A stretch of DNA of 64,000 nt from Gammaproteobacteria bacterium (GTDB lineage: Bacteria > Pseudomonadota > Gammaproteobacteria > DRLM01): NCBI GenBank assembly GCA_023266095.1, contig JAHFRV010000010.1, positions 1 to 64,000 of the forward strand. The letters are read 5' to 3'. Shown one piece after another: positions 24,625-34,499 of the stretch. Made by a program: the position numbers and the translations under genes. Position 1 is the first letter of the stretch, and each line of letters begins with the position of its first letter. The notes beneath the pieces were generated by a model, which was not told where the DNA came from, did no database searches, and saw only the letters and a list, made by a program, of their open reading frames with translations.

Positions 24625-26510
24625 TGCGGCGCCGGCGTGGTAGCGGGCGGCAATAGTTTGGGTTCGCCCTGGTTGAAGCGCGCCCACCACGGCGCGCGGT
24701 GTATCCGGTTGTTGGTGTCCATGGTCAAACGGCCGGTGGCGCCGGAAAATTCTTCGTGAGGCGAATTCCGCAGCGAGTTCAGATGAGGGATGAGCCGAAA
24801 GGCGTCGGCGCCCAGGGCCGCGAGACGCCGCAGGCCGGCCTGGCCTGGCCAGGCTTGCTCCACGGCGTCGCGCAAGGGCAGCGGTTGATCATTCAGCAGC
24901 CAAGGGATGTCGGTAAAACTCACGCCGTCGAGGTCGCGGTCTTTGGCGGGGTCCGGGCGGCCTTCGTAACTGTGCGAGGTGGTGTAAACCGGCAGGTCGC
25001 CGGCATAGAAGAATTTCAATTGCGCAGGAATTTGCCGGGCCTGGCGTGGAAAGGCGGCCATAAAGATGAAGTCCGCGTCCTGGCGGTGCCGCGGTTCGAA
25101 TTTGAGGTCGGTCTGCAACGCGGCGCGCAGTGCGCGAGCGCGGTTTTCGCTGGCGTCGATATTGAGCAGGCGGCGCAACAGCGCCGAAAAATCATTGGCG
25201 TTGGTTTCGTAATGTTGAGTCGCCACTACCCGGCCGCCCAATTGTTGCCAGTGTTCCTGGAAGGCGCGCAGCACCCGGCCGCCCCACTCGCCGGCGGGCA
25301 CGATGGCCAAAGCTTGGGTATGGCCATCTAGCCGGGCGCGCTCCGCGACTTGGCGGGCCTCGTCCTCGGGGGCGAGGCCGAATTGGAAAAAGTTGGCGGG
25401 CGCAGGCTGAGGGTCATCGCTGTAGTTGAGGGCGAGTGTGGGTACGGTGAGCGGGTTGTGTTGCCGCAGCGCGGTCACGCCTTCTTTCGATAACGGGCCC
25501 ACCACGAAATCAGCGCCGTCCGCCACGGCGCGGGCATGAGTTTGCGCCGACTGGGCGGGGTTTTCGCCGCTGTCATAAATCTGAATCACCGGCTGATAGG
25601 CGGTCTGTTCCCGCTGAAAGTAAGCGGCGAGAAAGCCGTCGCGTACCGCTTCCGCCGCTTTGGCATGGCCGCCACTCAGCGGCAATAACAGGGCAATGTG
25701 CTGGGGGTATTTGCTATTCAGCAGCTCGGGCTGGCGTGCCAGCAGGGAATCGATCAGATCGGCGGTGGCGGGATGGTGCGGATAGAGACGGCGCCATTCG
25801 TCGATGCGTTGTTCCAAGCCGACGTCTGGGACGAGGGGGGTTTTCGCGATATGCAATAAGGCCAGCCAGCCATTGAGAGTGTCCGGCGGCGGTGCGGGAC
25901 GGAGGTTTTCCAGCGCGGATTGCGGTAGGTCGAGCAATGTTTGCCAGAGTTGCTGATTATTGCGGCGGGCGGCGGCCGGGTCGGTCAGCAACGGCGCGAG
26001 GGCGATGCGCTCGCGTACCGACTCCAGTGGATCACCGGCTTGAGCGGAGGCCAGGGCGCGCAGTTGATGTATCTCCGCGTTCAAATCAGCGGGCATGCCG
26101 GGGGTGTCGGTGTTCACGAGTGCGTCGAGGGCGGCGGCGGGGTCGCGCTCGACGATGGCGATGGCCGCCACCAGTGTTTGCCGCCGCGCCACCTGCTGCG
26201 GATTGAGCGCCGGCTCCGGCAGTGAGGCCAGGATGTTCTTGGTTTGGGCCAGAAAATTGCCGCGATAAAAGGCCTCGGCCGCTTTCAATAGATATTCATA
26301 ACGCGTGGCCGCTTCACCGACGGTGGCCAGATTCAAATACTCGCGGGCGGCCACCGCGTAGCGGCCACCGCGTTCGGCGGCATAGGCTTTTTCCAGTAAC
26401 ACGGTGTCGGGCTGGCTGGCTTGTTCCGTGGCGGCGGCGCAGGTGTTAAGAGTGATCACGAAGGCGGCGGCGTAAATCAGTCCGCGGCGGATTGTGGATA
26501 GTTGTTTCAT
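24621..26510 (-). CDS. lpoA: LpoA, outer-membrane activator of penicillin-binding protein
   Basis: A 629-residue LppC/LpoA family protein. The N-terminal half is a helical TPR-like domain (EKAYAAERGGRYAVAAREYL and repeats). The C-terminal half is a PBP-fold domain: HIALLLPLSGGHAKAAEAVR, GFLAAYF, FVVGPLSKEGVTALRQH. In E. coli LpoA stimulates PBP1a from the outer membrane. The start at 26510 gives a signal-like helix ending VITLNTCAAA; Cys24 is preceded by LNT rather than the usual LAG-type lipobox, so lipidation is uncertain. It is divergent from rsmI, as in many gammaproteobacteria. Confidence 0.92.
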   Translation of the reverse strand: MKQLSTIRRGLIYAAAFVITLNTCAAATEQASQPDTVLLEKAYAAERGGRYAVAAREYLNLATVGEAATRYEYLLKAAEAFYRGNFLAQTKNILASLPEPALNPQQVARRQTLVAAIAIVERDPAAALDALVNTDTPGMPADLNAEIHQLRALASAQAGDPLESVRERIALAPLLTDPAAARRNNQQLWQTLLDLPQSALENLRPAPPPDTLNGWLALLHIAKTPLVPDVGLEQRIDEWRRLYPHHPATADLIDSLLARQPELLNSKYPQHIALLLPLSGGHAKAAEAVRDGFLAAYFQREQTAYQPVIQIYDSGENPAQSAQTHARAVADGADFVVGPLSKEGVTALRQHNPLTVPTLALNYSDDPQPAPANFFQFGLAPEDEARQVAERARLDGHTQALAIVPAGEWGGRVLRAFQEHWQQLGGRVVATQHYETNANDFSALLRRLLNIDASENRARALRAALQTDLKFEPRHRQDADFIFMAAFPRQARQIPAQLKFFYAGDLPVYTTSHSYEGRPDPAKDRDLDGVSFTDIPWLLNDQPLPLRDAVEQAWPGQAGLRRLAALGADAFRLIPHLNSLRNSPHEEFSGATGRLTMDTNNRIHRAPWWARFNQGEPKLLPPATTPAPQ

Positions 26511-26609
26511 GGTGTAGCTTGGCGAACGCCTTGGCCGCGAGTAGGAGCGGGCGGCGAAACAGAGTGTTTTAACGATCACGGGGGCACAGTATCGGTGGGG
26601 CACACACAG

Positions 26610-27467
26610 GTGTCAATCGTGGCGGGGGCCTTGTACGTGGTGGCGACGCCGATAGGAAACTTGGGTGACATGTCGCCGCGGGCGGTGGAGGTGTTGCGTG
26701 GTGTGAGTGTGATAGCGGCGGAAGATACCCGCCACAGCGCGCCGTTGCTGCGGCATTTCGCTATCACCACACCGATGGTGGCGCTGCACGAGCACAACGA
26801 ACGTCAGCAGGCGGAGAAGCTCGTTGCGCGTTTGCGTGCCGGCGAGACAGTCGCCCTCATCAGCGATGCGGGCACGCCGCTGCTGAGTGATCCTGGTTAT
26901 CATCTGGTGCGCGCCGCTCAGCAAGCGGGCGCGCGCGTGATCCCCGTGCCGGGGGCGAGCGCCCTCATCGCCGCTTTGTCGGCCTCGGGCCTGCCCACCG
27001 ACCGGTTTTCGTACGAGGGTTTTTTGCCCGCCAAAGCGGCGGCGCGCCGCGAGCGTTTAATGAGCTTGCAGTCTGATCCACGCACCCTGATTTTTTACGA
27101 GGCGCCTCATCGTATCGTCGCGTCCTTGGACGACATGGCGCAAATATTCAGCGCGGGGCGCGAAGCGGTGCTGGCGCGGGAGCTGACCAAATTGTATGAA
27201 ACTATCCGCGCAGCGCCTCTCGGCGAGTTGGCCGCGTGGGTAGGTGCCGACGCCGATCAGCAAAAAGGCGAGCTGGTCGTGTTGGTTCGCGGCGCGGAGT
27301 CGCGGCCTTCCGACGCGTTGAGCGAGGAAAGCCAGCGGGTACTGAGTCTGCTGCTGACGGCACTGCCGCTCAAACAGGCGGTGGCCCTGGCGGCGGAAAT
27401 CAGCGGTGAACGCCGCAACCGCTTGTACGAATTGGCGGTGTCGCTGCGGCAGACCGAGGGTGAATGA
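26610..27467 (+). CDS. rsmI: 16S rRNA 2'-O-methyltransferase RsmI
   Basis: Methylates the 2'-OH of C1402 in 16S rRNA using SAM. About 285 residues, usual length. Family motifs: LYVVATPIGNLGDMSPRA at the start, ISDAGTPLLSDPGY, RVIPVPGASALIAALSASGL with PTDRFSYEGFLP, and FYEAPHRIVASL. GTG at 26610 places the first strand a few residues in, with GGGG nine bases upstream; a GTG at 26595 is an alternative. It is divergent from lpoA and upstream of rnpB. Confidence 0.93.
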   Translation: MSIVAGALYVVATPIGNLGDMSPRAVEVLRGVSVIAAEDTRHSAPLLRHFAITTPMVALHEHNERQQAEKLVARLRAGETVALISDAGTPLLSDPGYHLVRAAQQAGARVIPVPGASALIAALSASGLPTDRFSYEGFLPAKAAARRERLMSLQSDPRTLIFYEAPHRIVASLDDMAQIFSAGREAVLARELTKLYETIRAAPLGELAAWVGADADQQKGELVVLVRGAESRPSDALSEESQRVLSLLLTALPLKQAVALAAEISGERRNRLYELAVSLRQTEGE

Positions 27468-27521
27468 CTCGGCGTGTGAAATGACTTGCCCCCGCAGGCG
27501 GCGTGGTTTACCTTGGGCCCC

Positions 27522-27868
27522 GGAGTTGGCTAGACAGTCGCTGTATCCCCGTGGGTATGGAGGAAAGTCCGGGCTCCATAGGGCAGGGTGCCAGGTAACG
27601 CCTGGGGGGCGCGAGCCTACGGAAAGTGCCACAGAAATGATACCGCCGATGTTCCGCAAGGGGCAGGTAAGGGTGAAATGGTGCGGTAAGAGCGCACCGC
27701 GCGGGTGGCAACACGCCGCGGCACGGTAAACCCCACCCGGAGCAAGACCAAATAGGGGGACTTGGACGCGGCCCGCGTTGTCCCCGGGTAGGTCGCTAGA
27801 GGTGCGCGGCGACGCGTATCGCAGACGAATGACTGTCCACGACAGAACCCGGCTTACCGGCCGACTCC
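27522..27868 (+). ncRNA. rnpB: RNase P RNA, bacterial class A
   Basis: Catalytic RNA of RNase P, which matures tRNA 5' ends. Near-identical blocks to E. coli M1 RNA are visible: TAGACAGTCGC near the 5' end, GGAGGAAAGTCCGGGCTCC, ATAGGGCAGGGTGCCAGGTA, GGTGCGGTAAGAGCGCACCG, CGGTAAACCCCACCCGGAGC and GAATGACTGTCCACGACAGA. The ends pair as the P1 stem (GGAGTTGGC with GCCGACTCC), followed by seven T residues (27869-27875) acting as terminator. Its position between rsmI and mraZ is common in gammaproteobacteria. Confidence 0.97.
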
Positions 27869-28065
27869 TTTTTTTCCCCCACTTTCCACCACGCCGTGCG
27901 GTCGGCGACAGCGCCAATTCTTAAGTTCTTACCAAAACTACCCCTTTCAAGCCCATGATTTCTGCACGTTCTTTGTCACGGATTTTCCGTGTCGTCGCGG
28001 ATCGATGCTTGCTCTAAGTGCCTGTCAGCACAGCAAGAATCACATGGATCGAGCCTTAAATTCCC

Positions 28066-28095
28066 TTGACACTAGGGCAGGCGGCTACCTATAGT
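28066..28095 (+). promoter_or_regulatory. sigma-70 promoter of the dcw cluster (PmraZ)
   Basis: TTGACA at 28066-28071 and TATAGT at 28090-28095 with an 18-base spacer. The predicted start of transcription, near 28102, is just in front of the MraZ boxes and 50 bases before mraZ. Confidence 0.8.
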
Positions 28096-28103
28096 GTATC
28101 GAA

Positions 28104-28128
28104 GTGGGGCAAAGTGGGTCACAGTGGT
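28104..28128 (+). promoter_or_regulatory. MraZ operator: three GTGG-type boxes at 10-base spacing
   Basis: GTGGG at 28104-28108, GTGGG at 28114-28118 and GTGGT at 28124-28128, each separated by 5 bases. This matches the known MraZ target of direct TGGGN repeats at one-helical-turn spacing. It lies right after the predicted transcription start, so MraZ binding should repress its own cluster. Confidence 0.85.
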
Positions 28129-28151
28129 GATTCGCTCACGGGGGGCGCAGG

Positions 28152-28604
28152 GTGTTTCGCGGGGTCAATGCACTCAATCTGGATACCAAAGGCCGCATGG
28201 CAATGCCGGCCAAGTATCGCGATCGTCTGCAGGAATTGTGCAACGGCCAACTGGTGATCACGGTGGACCGCGATCATTGTTTGTTGCTGTACCCCTTGCC
28301 GGAATGGGAAGTCATCGAGCGCAAGCTGGTCAAACTGCCTAGCTTCAATCCGCAAGCCCGCCGTTTGCAGCGGCTGTTAATCGGTCATGCCACCGAGGTG
28401 GAGATCGACGGCGCGGGTCGGATTCTGCTGCCGCCTCCGTTACGCGAATTCGCGGACATCGATAAGCGGGTGGTGCTGATCGGGCAGGGCAATAAATTTG
28501 AATTGTGGAATGAGACGAGTTGGGATACGAGCCGTGAGCAGTGGTTGGCGGAAGAGGATGGTGTCCATCCATTGCCGGCGGAGTTGGAATCGCTTTCCCT
28601 CTGA
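28152..28604 (+). CDS. mraZ: MraZ, transcriptional regulator of the dcw cluster
   Basis: A 150-residue AbrB-like double-psi-barrel DNA-binding protein with two SpoVT/AbrB repeats: [20 protein letters not shown] and [20 protein letters not shown]. The DxxGR signature is present in both. It forms ring-shaped oligomers on GTGGG repeats, three of which lie just upstream. It begins with GTG. It is the first gene of a 17-gene same-strand block reaching lpxC. Confidence 0.97.
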   Translation: MFRGVNALNLDTKGRMAMPAKYRDRLQELCNGQLVITVDRDHCLLLYPLPEWEVIERKLVKLPSFNPQARRLQRLLIGHATEVEIDGAGRILLPPPLREFADIDKRVVLIGQGNKFELWNETSWDTSREQWLAEEDGVHPLPAELESLSL

Positions 28605-28609
28605 CGCCC

Positions 28610-29542
28610 ATGACTGACGCGCACAACCATCACCCGGTTATGTTGCAAGAGGTGGTGGAGGCCTTACAGGTCCGCCCCTCGGGCATATATATGGACGCCA
28701 CCTTCGGACGGGGTGGGCATGCCGCGGCGATATTGGATCGCCTCGGCGAACACGGGCGGCTCATCGCAATGGATAGGGATCCTCAAGCGGTGCAACTGGC
28801 CAAGGAGTGGTTGGCGAAGGACCGGCGCTTCACTATTCAACAAGGTACATTTGCCATGTTGGAATTTATCGCGGAAACCGCCGGCGTGGCGGGTAAGGTG
28901 GATGGGGTGTTGTTCGATCTCGGTGTGTCGTCGCCGCAATTGGATGATTCGGCGCGCGGTTTCAGTTTCTTGCGCGACGGCCCCCTCGACATGCGCATGG
29001 ATCCCGGCCAGGGTGAAAGCGCGGCGGCCTGGCTGGCCCGCGCCCGCGAAACCGATATCGCGCATGTGTTGAAGACTTATGGCGAAGAGCGTTATGCCAA
29101 ACGCATCGCGCGCGCCATCGTGCAGGCGCGGACGGAAACGCCCATCACCACCACCGCGCAGCTGGCGGCGATAGTCACCGCGGCTAATCCGGCCTGGGAA
29201 CGCGACAAACACCCGGCTACCCGCGCCTTTCAAGCCATTCGCATCTACATCAACGGCGAGCTGGAGGCGTTGCAGGCCAGTCTGCCGCAGGCGGTGCGGG
29301 TACTCGCGCCGGGTGGCCGCTTGGCGGTGATCAGTTTTCATTCGCTGGAAGATCGCATAGTGAAACGCTATATGCGCCGCGAGGTGCGCGGTGAAGATCT
29401 GCCGCGTCACCTGCCTTTGTTGCCGGATGCCGCGCAACCCACGTTGCGGGCCATCGGTAAGGCGCGTTTCCCGACAGAGACGGAAGTGAGAGACAACCCC
29501 CGCGCCCGCAGCGCGGTATTACGGGTGGCGGAACGGGTATGA
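28610..29542 (+). CDS. rsmH: 16S rRNA m4C1402 methyltransferase RsmH
   Basis: N4-methylates C1402 of 16S rRNA, the same nucleotide whose ribose is methylated by RsmI nearby. 310 residues. It opens [13 protein letters not shown], has the SAM loop [14 protein letters not shown], then DRDPQAV, the [11 protein letters not shown] motif, [16 protein letters not shown], and an end with [16 protein letters not shown]. The start is 5 bases past the mraZ stop; the stop overlaps ftsL (ATGA region). Confidence 0.97.
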   Translation: MTDAHNHHPVMLQEVVEALQVRPSGIYMDATFGRGGHAAAILDRLGEHGRLIAMDRDPQAVQLAKEWLAKDRRFTIQQGTFAMLEFIAETAGVAGKVDGVLFDLGVSSPQLDDSARGFSFLRDGPLDMRMDPGQGESAAAWLARARETDIAHVLKTYGEERYAKRIARAIVQARTETPITTTAQLAAIVTAANPAWERDKHPATRAFQAIRIYINGELEALQASLPQAVRVLAPGGRLAVISFHSLEDRIVKRYMRREVRGEDLPRHLPLLPDAAQPTLRAIGKARFPTETEVRDNPRARSAVLRVAERV

Positions 29543-29862
29543 ATCCGCGAGTCATGAGGGAACGACTGACAAAACGCGGCGGGGGTACACCGGGACTGCG
29601 GCGATCGCAAGTCGTCGCCTGGCTGATGGTGTGCGTGGTGATCTCGGCGGTGGGCGTGGTGTACGCCAAACATCAAAGCCGCAAATTATTCGTCGAGTGG
29701 CAGGCTTTGCAAAAGGGCCGGGATGATTTGGATATCGAGTGGGGACAATTGCAGTTGGAACAGAGCACCTGGGCAACCCATGGCCGTATCGAAGGCGCCG
29801 CCGGTGCCAAGCTGGGGATGGAGATTCCTGAACCCAATCAAGTGGTGGTATTGAAACCGTGA
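29539..29862 (+). CDS. ftsL: cell division protein FtsL
   Basis: A 107-residue bitopic division protein acting in the FtsQLB complex. It has a basic cytoplasmic tail, one membrane helix ([20 protein letters not shown]) and a periplasmic coiled coil starting [20 protein letters not shown]. The C-terminal part ([17 protein letters not shown]) fits the family. Sequence is poorly conserved, but size, topology and place between rsmH and ftsI identify it. It overlaps both neighbours by 4 bases. Confidence 0.95.
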   Translation: MNPRVMRERLTKRGGGTPGLRRSQVVAWLMVCVVISAVGVVYAKHQSRKLFVEWQALQKGRDDLDIEWGQLQLEQSTWATHGRIEGAAGAKLGMEIPEPNQVVVLKP

Positions 29863-31571
29863 CCGGCAAAGCAGGGGCGGCCAGTTATCGCGGACGGCGC
29901 ATTACGCTGCTCGGCGTCATGCTCGCCGTGGTGGCGGGTTTGATCTGGCGTGCCGTGGATTTGCAGATTCTTCATAAAGAGTTTTTGCAGGGCCAGGGTG
30001 ATGCGCGTCATCTGCGGGTAGTGAGTATTCCCGCCCATCGCGGCATGATCACCGATCGCCACGGCGAACCTCTCGCCATCAGCACGCCGGTGGATTCGAT
30101 CTGGGCCAATCCGCAGGATTTATTGGCGGCGCGTGATGAGTGGAAGCAGTTGGCCAAGGCCCTGAGCGTCAACCGCGTCTGGTTGAAAGAACGCATCGAG
30201 CGCAACGCGACGCGTGAGTTCGTCTACCTCAAACGCCACGTCCAGCCGGAACTGGCGGAGCAGGTGATGGCGTTGGGTATACCGGGGGTCTCCCTCCAGC
30301 GCGAATATCGGCGTTATTACCCGGCCGGTGAAGTGACCGCGCATCTCATCGGTTTCACCAATGTCGATGATGCCGGCCAAGAAGGTTTGGAACGGAGCTT
30401 TGAACCGGTGCTGCACGGCACGCCGGGCAGCATGCGGGTGGTGAAAGACCGCCTCGGCCGCATCGTCGAAACCGTCGAGCGCATCAACGAACCCGTGCCG
30501 GGCCGCGATCTCGCCCTCAGCATCGACCGGCGCATCCAATATCTCGCCTACCGCGAGCTCAAGGCCGCGGTGCAAGCCAATCGCGCCAAATCCGGTTCCG
30601 CGGTGGTGTTGGATGTGAGGACCGGCGAGGTATTGGCGATGGTCAATCAGCCGGCCTTCAATCCCAATAACCGCGACAGCCTGCACAGCGATCACTATCG
30701 CAATCGCGCCGTGACCGACTCGTACGAGCCGGGTTCCACGGTCAAACCCTTCACCGTAGCGGTGGCGTTGGAGTCGGGCCAATATCAGCCCACCACTCTG
30801 CTCGATACCACGCCGGGCACTTTACGGGTGGGGCCCAACACTATCCGCGACGTCCACGATTACGGCCTGATCGACGTGACCACCCTGATCGCCAAATCCA
30901 GCAACGTCGGCACCGGCAAGCTGGCCCTTTCGCTGCCTCCGGAACAACTGTGGCGGAAATTTTCCGCGATGGGTCTCGGCGCACTGAGTGGCGGCAATAT
31001 TCCCGGCGAGGCCTGGGGTTCGTTGCCGGATTACCATCGCTGGTATCCCATCGACCGCGTCACCTTTTCGTTCGGCTATGGTTTATCGGCCACCACGTTG
31101 CAATTGGTCCGCGCCTACGCGGCCTTGGCCAGCGGCGGTGTGCTCAAACCGGTATCGCTGGTGCCGGTGGCGCAAGCGCCCGAGGGCGAGCGGGTGATGA
31201 CCGACAAGATTGCCCAGCAACTGGTGACCATGCTGGAGGTGGCGACCAGCGAGAAAGGCACCGGCAGTGCGGCACGGGTGCCGGGTTACCGGGTCGCCGG
31301 CAAGACCGGCACGGTGCGTAAATCCGGGATTGGCGGTTATGCGGAGGACAGTTACCTGTCGCTGTTCGCCGGTATGGTGCCGGCCAGTAATCCGCGTTTG
31401 GCGATGGTGGTGGTGATCAACGATCCGCGCGGCGATGAATATTACGGCGGCTTGGTGGCGGCGCCGGTGTTCGGACGGGTGATGAGCGGTGCGCTGCGCC
31501 TGCTCGACGTCGCACCCGATGACTTGCCGGCCCTTAAGCCCCAGACCGTCGCGCAAGTGGGAATATTATGA
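29859..31571 (+). CDS. ftsI: FtsI / PBP3, septal peptidoglycan transpeptidase
   Basis: Class B penicillin-binding protein, 570 residues, with one N-terminal membrane helix (RRITLLGVMLAVVAGLIW). The dimerisation domain has IPAHRGMITDRHGEPLA. The transpeptidase domain carries S293-T-V-K296 as the acylation motif (PGSTVKPF), S347-S-N349, and K482-T-G. It starts with GTG overlapping ftsL and its stop overlaps murE. No C-terminal processing signal was identified. Confidence 0.97.
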   Translation: MTGKAGAASYRGRRITLLGVMLAVVAGLIWRAVDLQILHKEFLQGQGDARHLRVVSIPAHRGMITDRHGEPLAISTPVDSIWANPQDLLAARDEWKQLAKALSVNRVWLKERIERNATREFVYLKRHVQPELAEQVMALGIPGVSLQREYRRYYPAGEVTAHLIGFTNVDDAGQEGLERSFEPVLHGTPGSMRVVKDRLGRIVETVERINEPVPGRDLALSIDRRIQYLAYRELKAAVQANRAKSGSAVVLDVRTGEVLAMVNQPAFNPNNRDSLHSDHYRNRAVTDSYEPGSTVKPFTVAVALESGQYQPTTLLDTTPGTLRVGPNTIRDVHDYGLIDVTTLIAKSSNVGTGKLALSLPPEQLWRKFSAMGLGALSGGNIPGEAWGSLPDYHRWYPIDRVTFSFGYGLSATTLQLVRAYAALASGGVLKPVSLVPVAQAPEGERVMTDKIAQQLVTMLEVATSEKGTGSAARVPGYRVAGKTGTVRKSGIGGYAEDSYLSLFAGMVPASNPRLAMVVVINDPRGDEYYGGLVAAPVFGRVMSGALRLLDVAPDDLPALKPQTVAQVGIL

Positions 31572-33094
31572 TGGCGGCGCGGAACTTCACCACGGCCTCA
31601 CCTCCCTTACTGAGCGACTTGCTGCGCGACATTGCCGTCGTGCCGGTGCTGATGGAGCGCGCGGTGCGCGGTCTCAGTCTCGACAGCCGCCAGGTGCGGC
31701 CGGGCGGTCTGTTCCTCGCCTGCGCCGGCCTGCGCAGCCGCGGCCACGATTTCATCGGCGACGCGGTGGCCAACGGCGCGGTGGCGGTGGTTTATGAAAT
31801 CGCCGCCGGCGAGACGGCGTTCCTGCCGCCTTTCATCGGCGATGTACCGCAAATCCCGGTGGTCGATCTCGCCCAGCGCGTCGGGCAGATCGCCGAGCGA
31901 TTTTTCGGCGAGCCGTCCCGTGACCTGTTCATGGTGGGAATTACCGGCACCAACGGCAAGACCTCGTGCAGCCATTACCTGGCCCAGGCTCTGCACCGTG
32001 AAGCGGATCCCTGCGGCATTATCGGTACGGTGGGCAATGGCCTGGTCGGTGATTTGTCCAGCGCTACGCTTACCACGCCGGACGCGGTGAGCGTGCATGC
32101 CCTGCTCGCACGCTTGCGCGATGCCGGCGCGCGCAGCGTGGTCATGGAGGCGTCGTCCCATGCTCTGGATCAGGGCCGGGTCAACGCGGTGGCCTTCGAC
32201 GTGGCGGTGTTTACCAATCTCACCCGTGATCACTTGGATTATCACGGCGACATGGCGGCCTACGGTGCGGCCAAACGGCGGCTGTTTCATCTGCCCGGTT
32301 TGCGTTACGCGGTGGTCAACGGGGATGACGCCTTTGGCCGCGAACTGTTGGCCAATCTGCGTCCCGAGGTGATGGGCGTGAGTTACGGTTTGGACGGCCC
32401 GGTGACGGCGACCATCGCCCACGTCCAGGCCCGCGACGTGCAGCTCGACGACGACGGCATGCAGCTGACCGTGCACAGCCCGTGGGGCGAGGGTGATTTG
32501 CAGGTGCCGTTGCTCGGCCGGTTCAACGCCAGCAATGTGCTGGCGGTGCTCGCCACGCTGTTGATCATGGGTATCGGCTTCGACGAGGCCTTGCGCCGGC
32601 TCGGTCGTTTGCAGGCGGTGACCGGCCGCATGCAATGTTTCGGCGGCGGCGCCGCGCCGCGGGTGGTGGTGGATTATGCCCACACCCCCGATGCTTTGGA
32701 GCAAGTGTTGACTGCCTTGCGCGCCCATAGTCGTGGCCGTTTGTGGTGCGTGTTCGGTTGCGGCGGCGATCGCGATCGCGGCAAACGGCCGTTGATGGGC
32801 GGGGCGGCGGCGCGCTTGGCGGACCGGGTGATCATCACCGACGACAACCCGCGCGGCGAAGATCCCGCGGCGATCGTCGCCGACATCCTGGCGGGCATCG
32901 CCGCGGAGGCCGAGGTGCCAATCATCCACGAGCGTGCCGCGGCCATTGCTTACGCCGTGACGCAAGCCGCGGCGGGCGACGTGGTGCTGGTGGCCGGCAA
33001 AGGCCACGAGGCCTATCAGCAGATCGGTACGCAGTATGTGCCGTTTTCCGATCAGGCGGTGGTGGCGCGCTTGTTGAGCGGGGGCCGACCATGA
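31568..33094 (+). CDS. murE: UDP-MurNAc-tripeptide synthetase MurE (mDAP-adding)
   Basis: Adds meso-diaminopimelate to UDP-MurNAc-L-Ala-D-Glu. 508 residues with the Mur ligase layout: N-terminal UDP-binding domain (LSLDSRQVRPGGLFLAC), ATP loop GITGTNGKTSCSHY, EASSHALDQGR, and the C-terminal domain with DNPRGEDP. The DNPR motif marks DAP rather than lysine specificity, so the wall is of the usual Gram-negative type. The ends overlap ftsI and murF by four bases each. Confidence 0.97.
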   Translation: MMAARNFTTASPPLLSDLLRDIAVVPVLMERAVRGLSLDSRQVRPGGLFLACAGLRSRGHDFIGDAVANGAVAVVYEIAAGETAFLPPFIGDVPQIPVVDLAQRVGQIAERFFGEPSRDLFMVGITGTNGKTSCSHYLAQALHREADPCGIIGTVGNGLVGDLSSATLTTPDAVSVHALLARLRDAGARSVVMEASSHALDQGRVNAVAFDVAVFTNLTRDHLDYHGDMAAYGAAKRRLFHLPGLRYAVVNGDDAFGRELLANLRPEVMGVSYGLDGPVTATIAHVQARDVQLDDDGMQLTVHSPWGEGDLQVPLLGRFNASNVLAVLATLLIMGIGFDEALRRLGRLQAVTGRMQCFGGGAAPRVVVDYAHTPDALEQVLTALRAHSRGRLWCVFGCGGDRDRGKRPLMGGAAARLADRVIITDDNPRGEDPAAIVADILAGIAAEAEVPIIHERAAAIAYAVTQAAAGDVVLVAGKGHEAYQQIGTQYVPFSDQAVVARLLSGGRP

Positions 33095-34494
33095 GCGGCG
33101 GCATGCGCTTGAGTGCGGCGGCGGGCGTGGCGGGCGGTGTTTTGCACGGCGCCGATGCGGAATTCAGCAGCGTGAGTATCGACAGCCGCACGCTACAGGT
33201 GGGTGACTTGTATGTGGCGATCAAAGGTGAGCGCCACGACGGCCATGCCTTTGTCGCCGACGCGGCGGTGCGCCGCGCGGTGGCGGCGGTGGTGAGCGCA
33301 CCGCAGGAGACGTCCATGCCGCAGATCGTGGTGAATGACACACGGCTGGCTTTGGGCCAACTCGCCGCGGTCTGGCGCGCGCGTTTCGATCTGCCCGTGG
33401 TGGGCGTGACCGGTAGCAACGGCAAGACCACGGTGAAAGAAATGCTAGCCGCAATCTTGCGCCAGCGCGGTCCGGTGTTGGTAACGCAAGGCAACCTCAA
33501 TAACGACTATGGCGTGCCTTTGACCTTGTTCCGTTTGCGCGCGGAACATCGCTACGCGGTGATCGAGATGGGCGCCAATCATCTCGGCGAAATCGCCTAT
33601 GTCGCCAATCTGGCCCGGCCGACGGTGGCGCTGATCACCAATGCCGGTGCCGCCCATCTGGAAGGCTTCGGCAGTCTGGGAGGTGTGGCGCGCGGCAAGG
33701 GCGAAATTTACGCCGCGCTGGCCGCCGACGGTGTGGCGGTGCTCAACGCCGACGATGCTTACGCCGAGTATTGGCGGGGCGTGATCGGCCGGCGCCCTGT
33801 CGTGAGTTTCGGTTATGTGGAAGGCGAAGTGACGATAATCGAAGGAACGGAACGAGTGATGGACGGCGTGCAGCCGGGCATGGCCTTCACTTTGCGCACG
33901 CCGCGTTTTGATGTGCCGGTGCATTTGCAGCTGCTCGGCCGGCACAACCTGCTCAACGCCTGCGCGGCCGCGGCCGCGGCCTTGGCGGTCGGCGCCGAGT
34001 TGGCGGACATCCAGGCCGGTCTGGCCGCGATGCGGCCGGTGAAAGGCCGCTTGCAATGGCGGCGTCTCAATCAGCACGTGAGCGTCATCGATGATACTTA
34101 CAATGCCAATCCCAGTTCGGTGCGGGCGGCCTTGCAGGTCTTGGCCGATCTGCCCGGCCGTCATTTGTTCGTGATGGGTGATATGGGGGAGTTGGGCACC
34201 GGTGCCGAGGAGTTGCACACGAATCTGGGCGCCGGCGCGCGCAGCGCGGGTGTGGCGGAGTTGTACACCACCGGCACCTTGAGCCGTCGCGCGGCGGCGG
34301 CCTTTGGTGAAGGCGCGCATCACTTCCCCATTCAAGCGGAATTGATTGACGCCTTGCGGCGACGGCTGATGAATAACGACGAACCGATCACCGTGCTCGT
34401 GAAAGGCTCGCGACGCGCGCAAATGGAAAAAGTAGTGGAGGCGCTGACCGGCGCCGCGGATCAGTTGCATGCCCGACAGCCGGGCGAGGATTAA
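33091..34494 (+). CDS. murF: UDP-MurNAc-tripeptide:D-Ala-D-Ala ligase MurF
   Basis: Joins D-Ala-D-Ala to the tripeptide precursor. 467 residues. The start at 33091 overlaps the murE stop (ATGA). Motifs: [20 protein letters not shown] with the family's DSR, ATP loop [37 protein letters not shown], and the C-terminal [17 protein letters not shown] and GDMGELG. All core residues are present. Confidence 0.97.
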   Translation: MSGGMRLSAAAGVAGGVLHGADAEFSSVSIDSRTLQVGDLYVAIKGERHDGHAFVADAAVRRAVAAVVSAPQETSMPQIVVNDTRLALGQLAAVWRARFDLPVVGVTGSNGKTTVKEMLAAILRQRGPVLVTQGNLNNDYGVPLTLFRLRAEHRYAVIEMGANHLGEIAYVANLARPTVALITNAGAAHLEGFGSLGGVARGKGEIYAALAADGVAVLNADDAYAEYWRGVIGRRPVVSFGYVEGEVTIIEGTERVMDGVQPGMAFTLRTPRFDVPVHLQLLGRHNLLNACAAAAAALAVGAELADIQAGLAAMRPVKGRLQWRRLNQHVSVIDDTYNANPSSVRAALQVLADLPGRHLFVMGDMGELGTGAEELHTNLGAGARSAGVAELYTTGTLSRRAAAAFGEGAHHFPIQAELIDALRRRLMNNDEPITVLVKGSRRAQMEKVVEALTGAADQLHARQPGED

Positions 34495-34499
34495 GATTC

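Noticed and set aside
31607-33007. Long open frame antisense to murE
   Set aside because: High-GC coding DNA leaves long antisense frames open; the translation is His/Gln/Arg-rich with no domain, and murE on the plus strand is unmistakable.
33961-33990. GCGGCC-type short repeats in murF
   Set aside because: These are Ala codon runs in a conserved helix, explained by coding.
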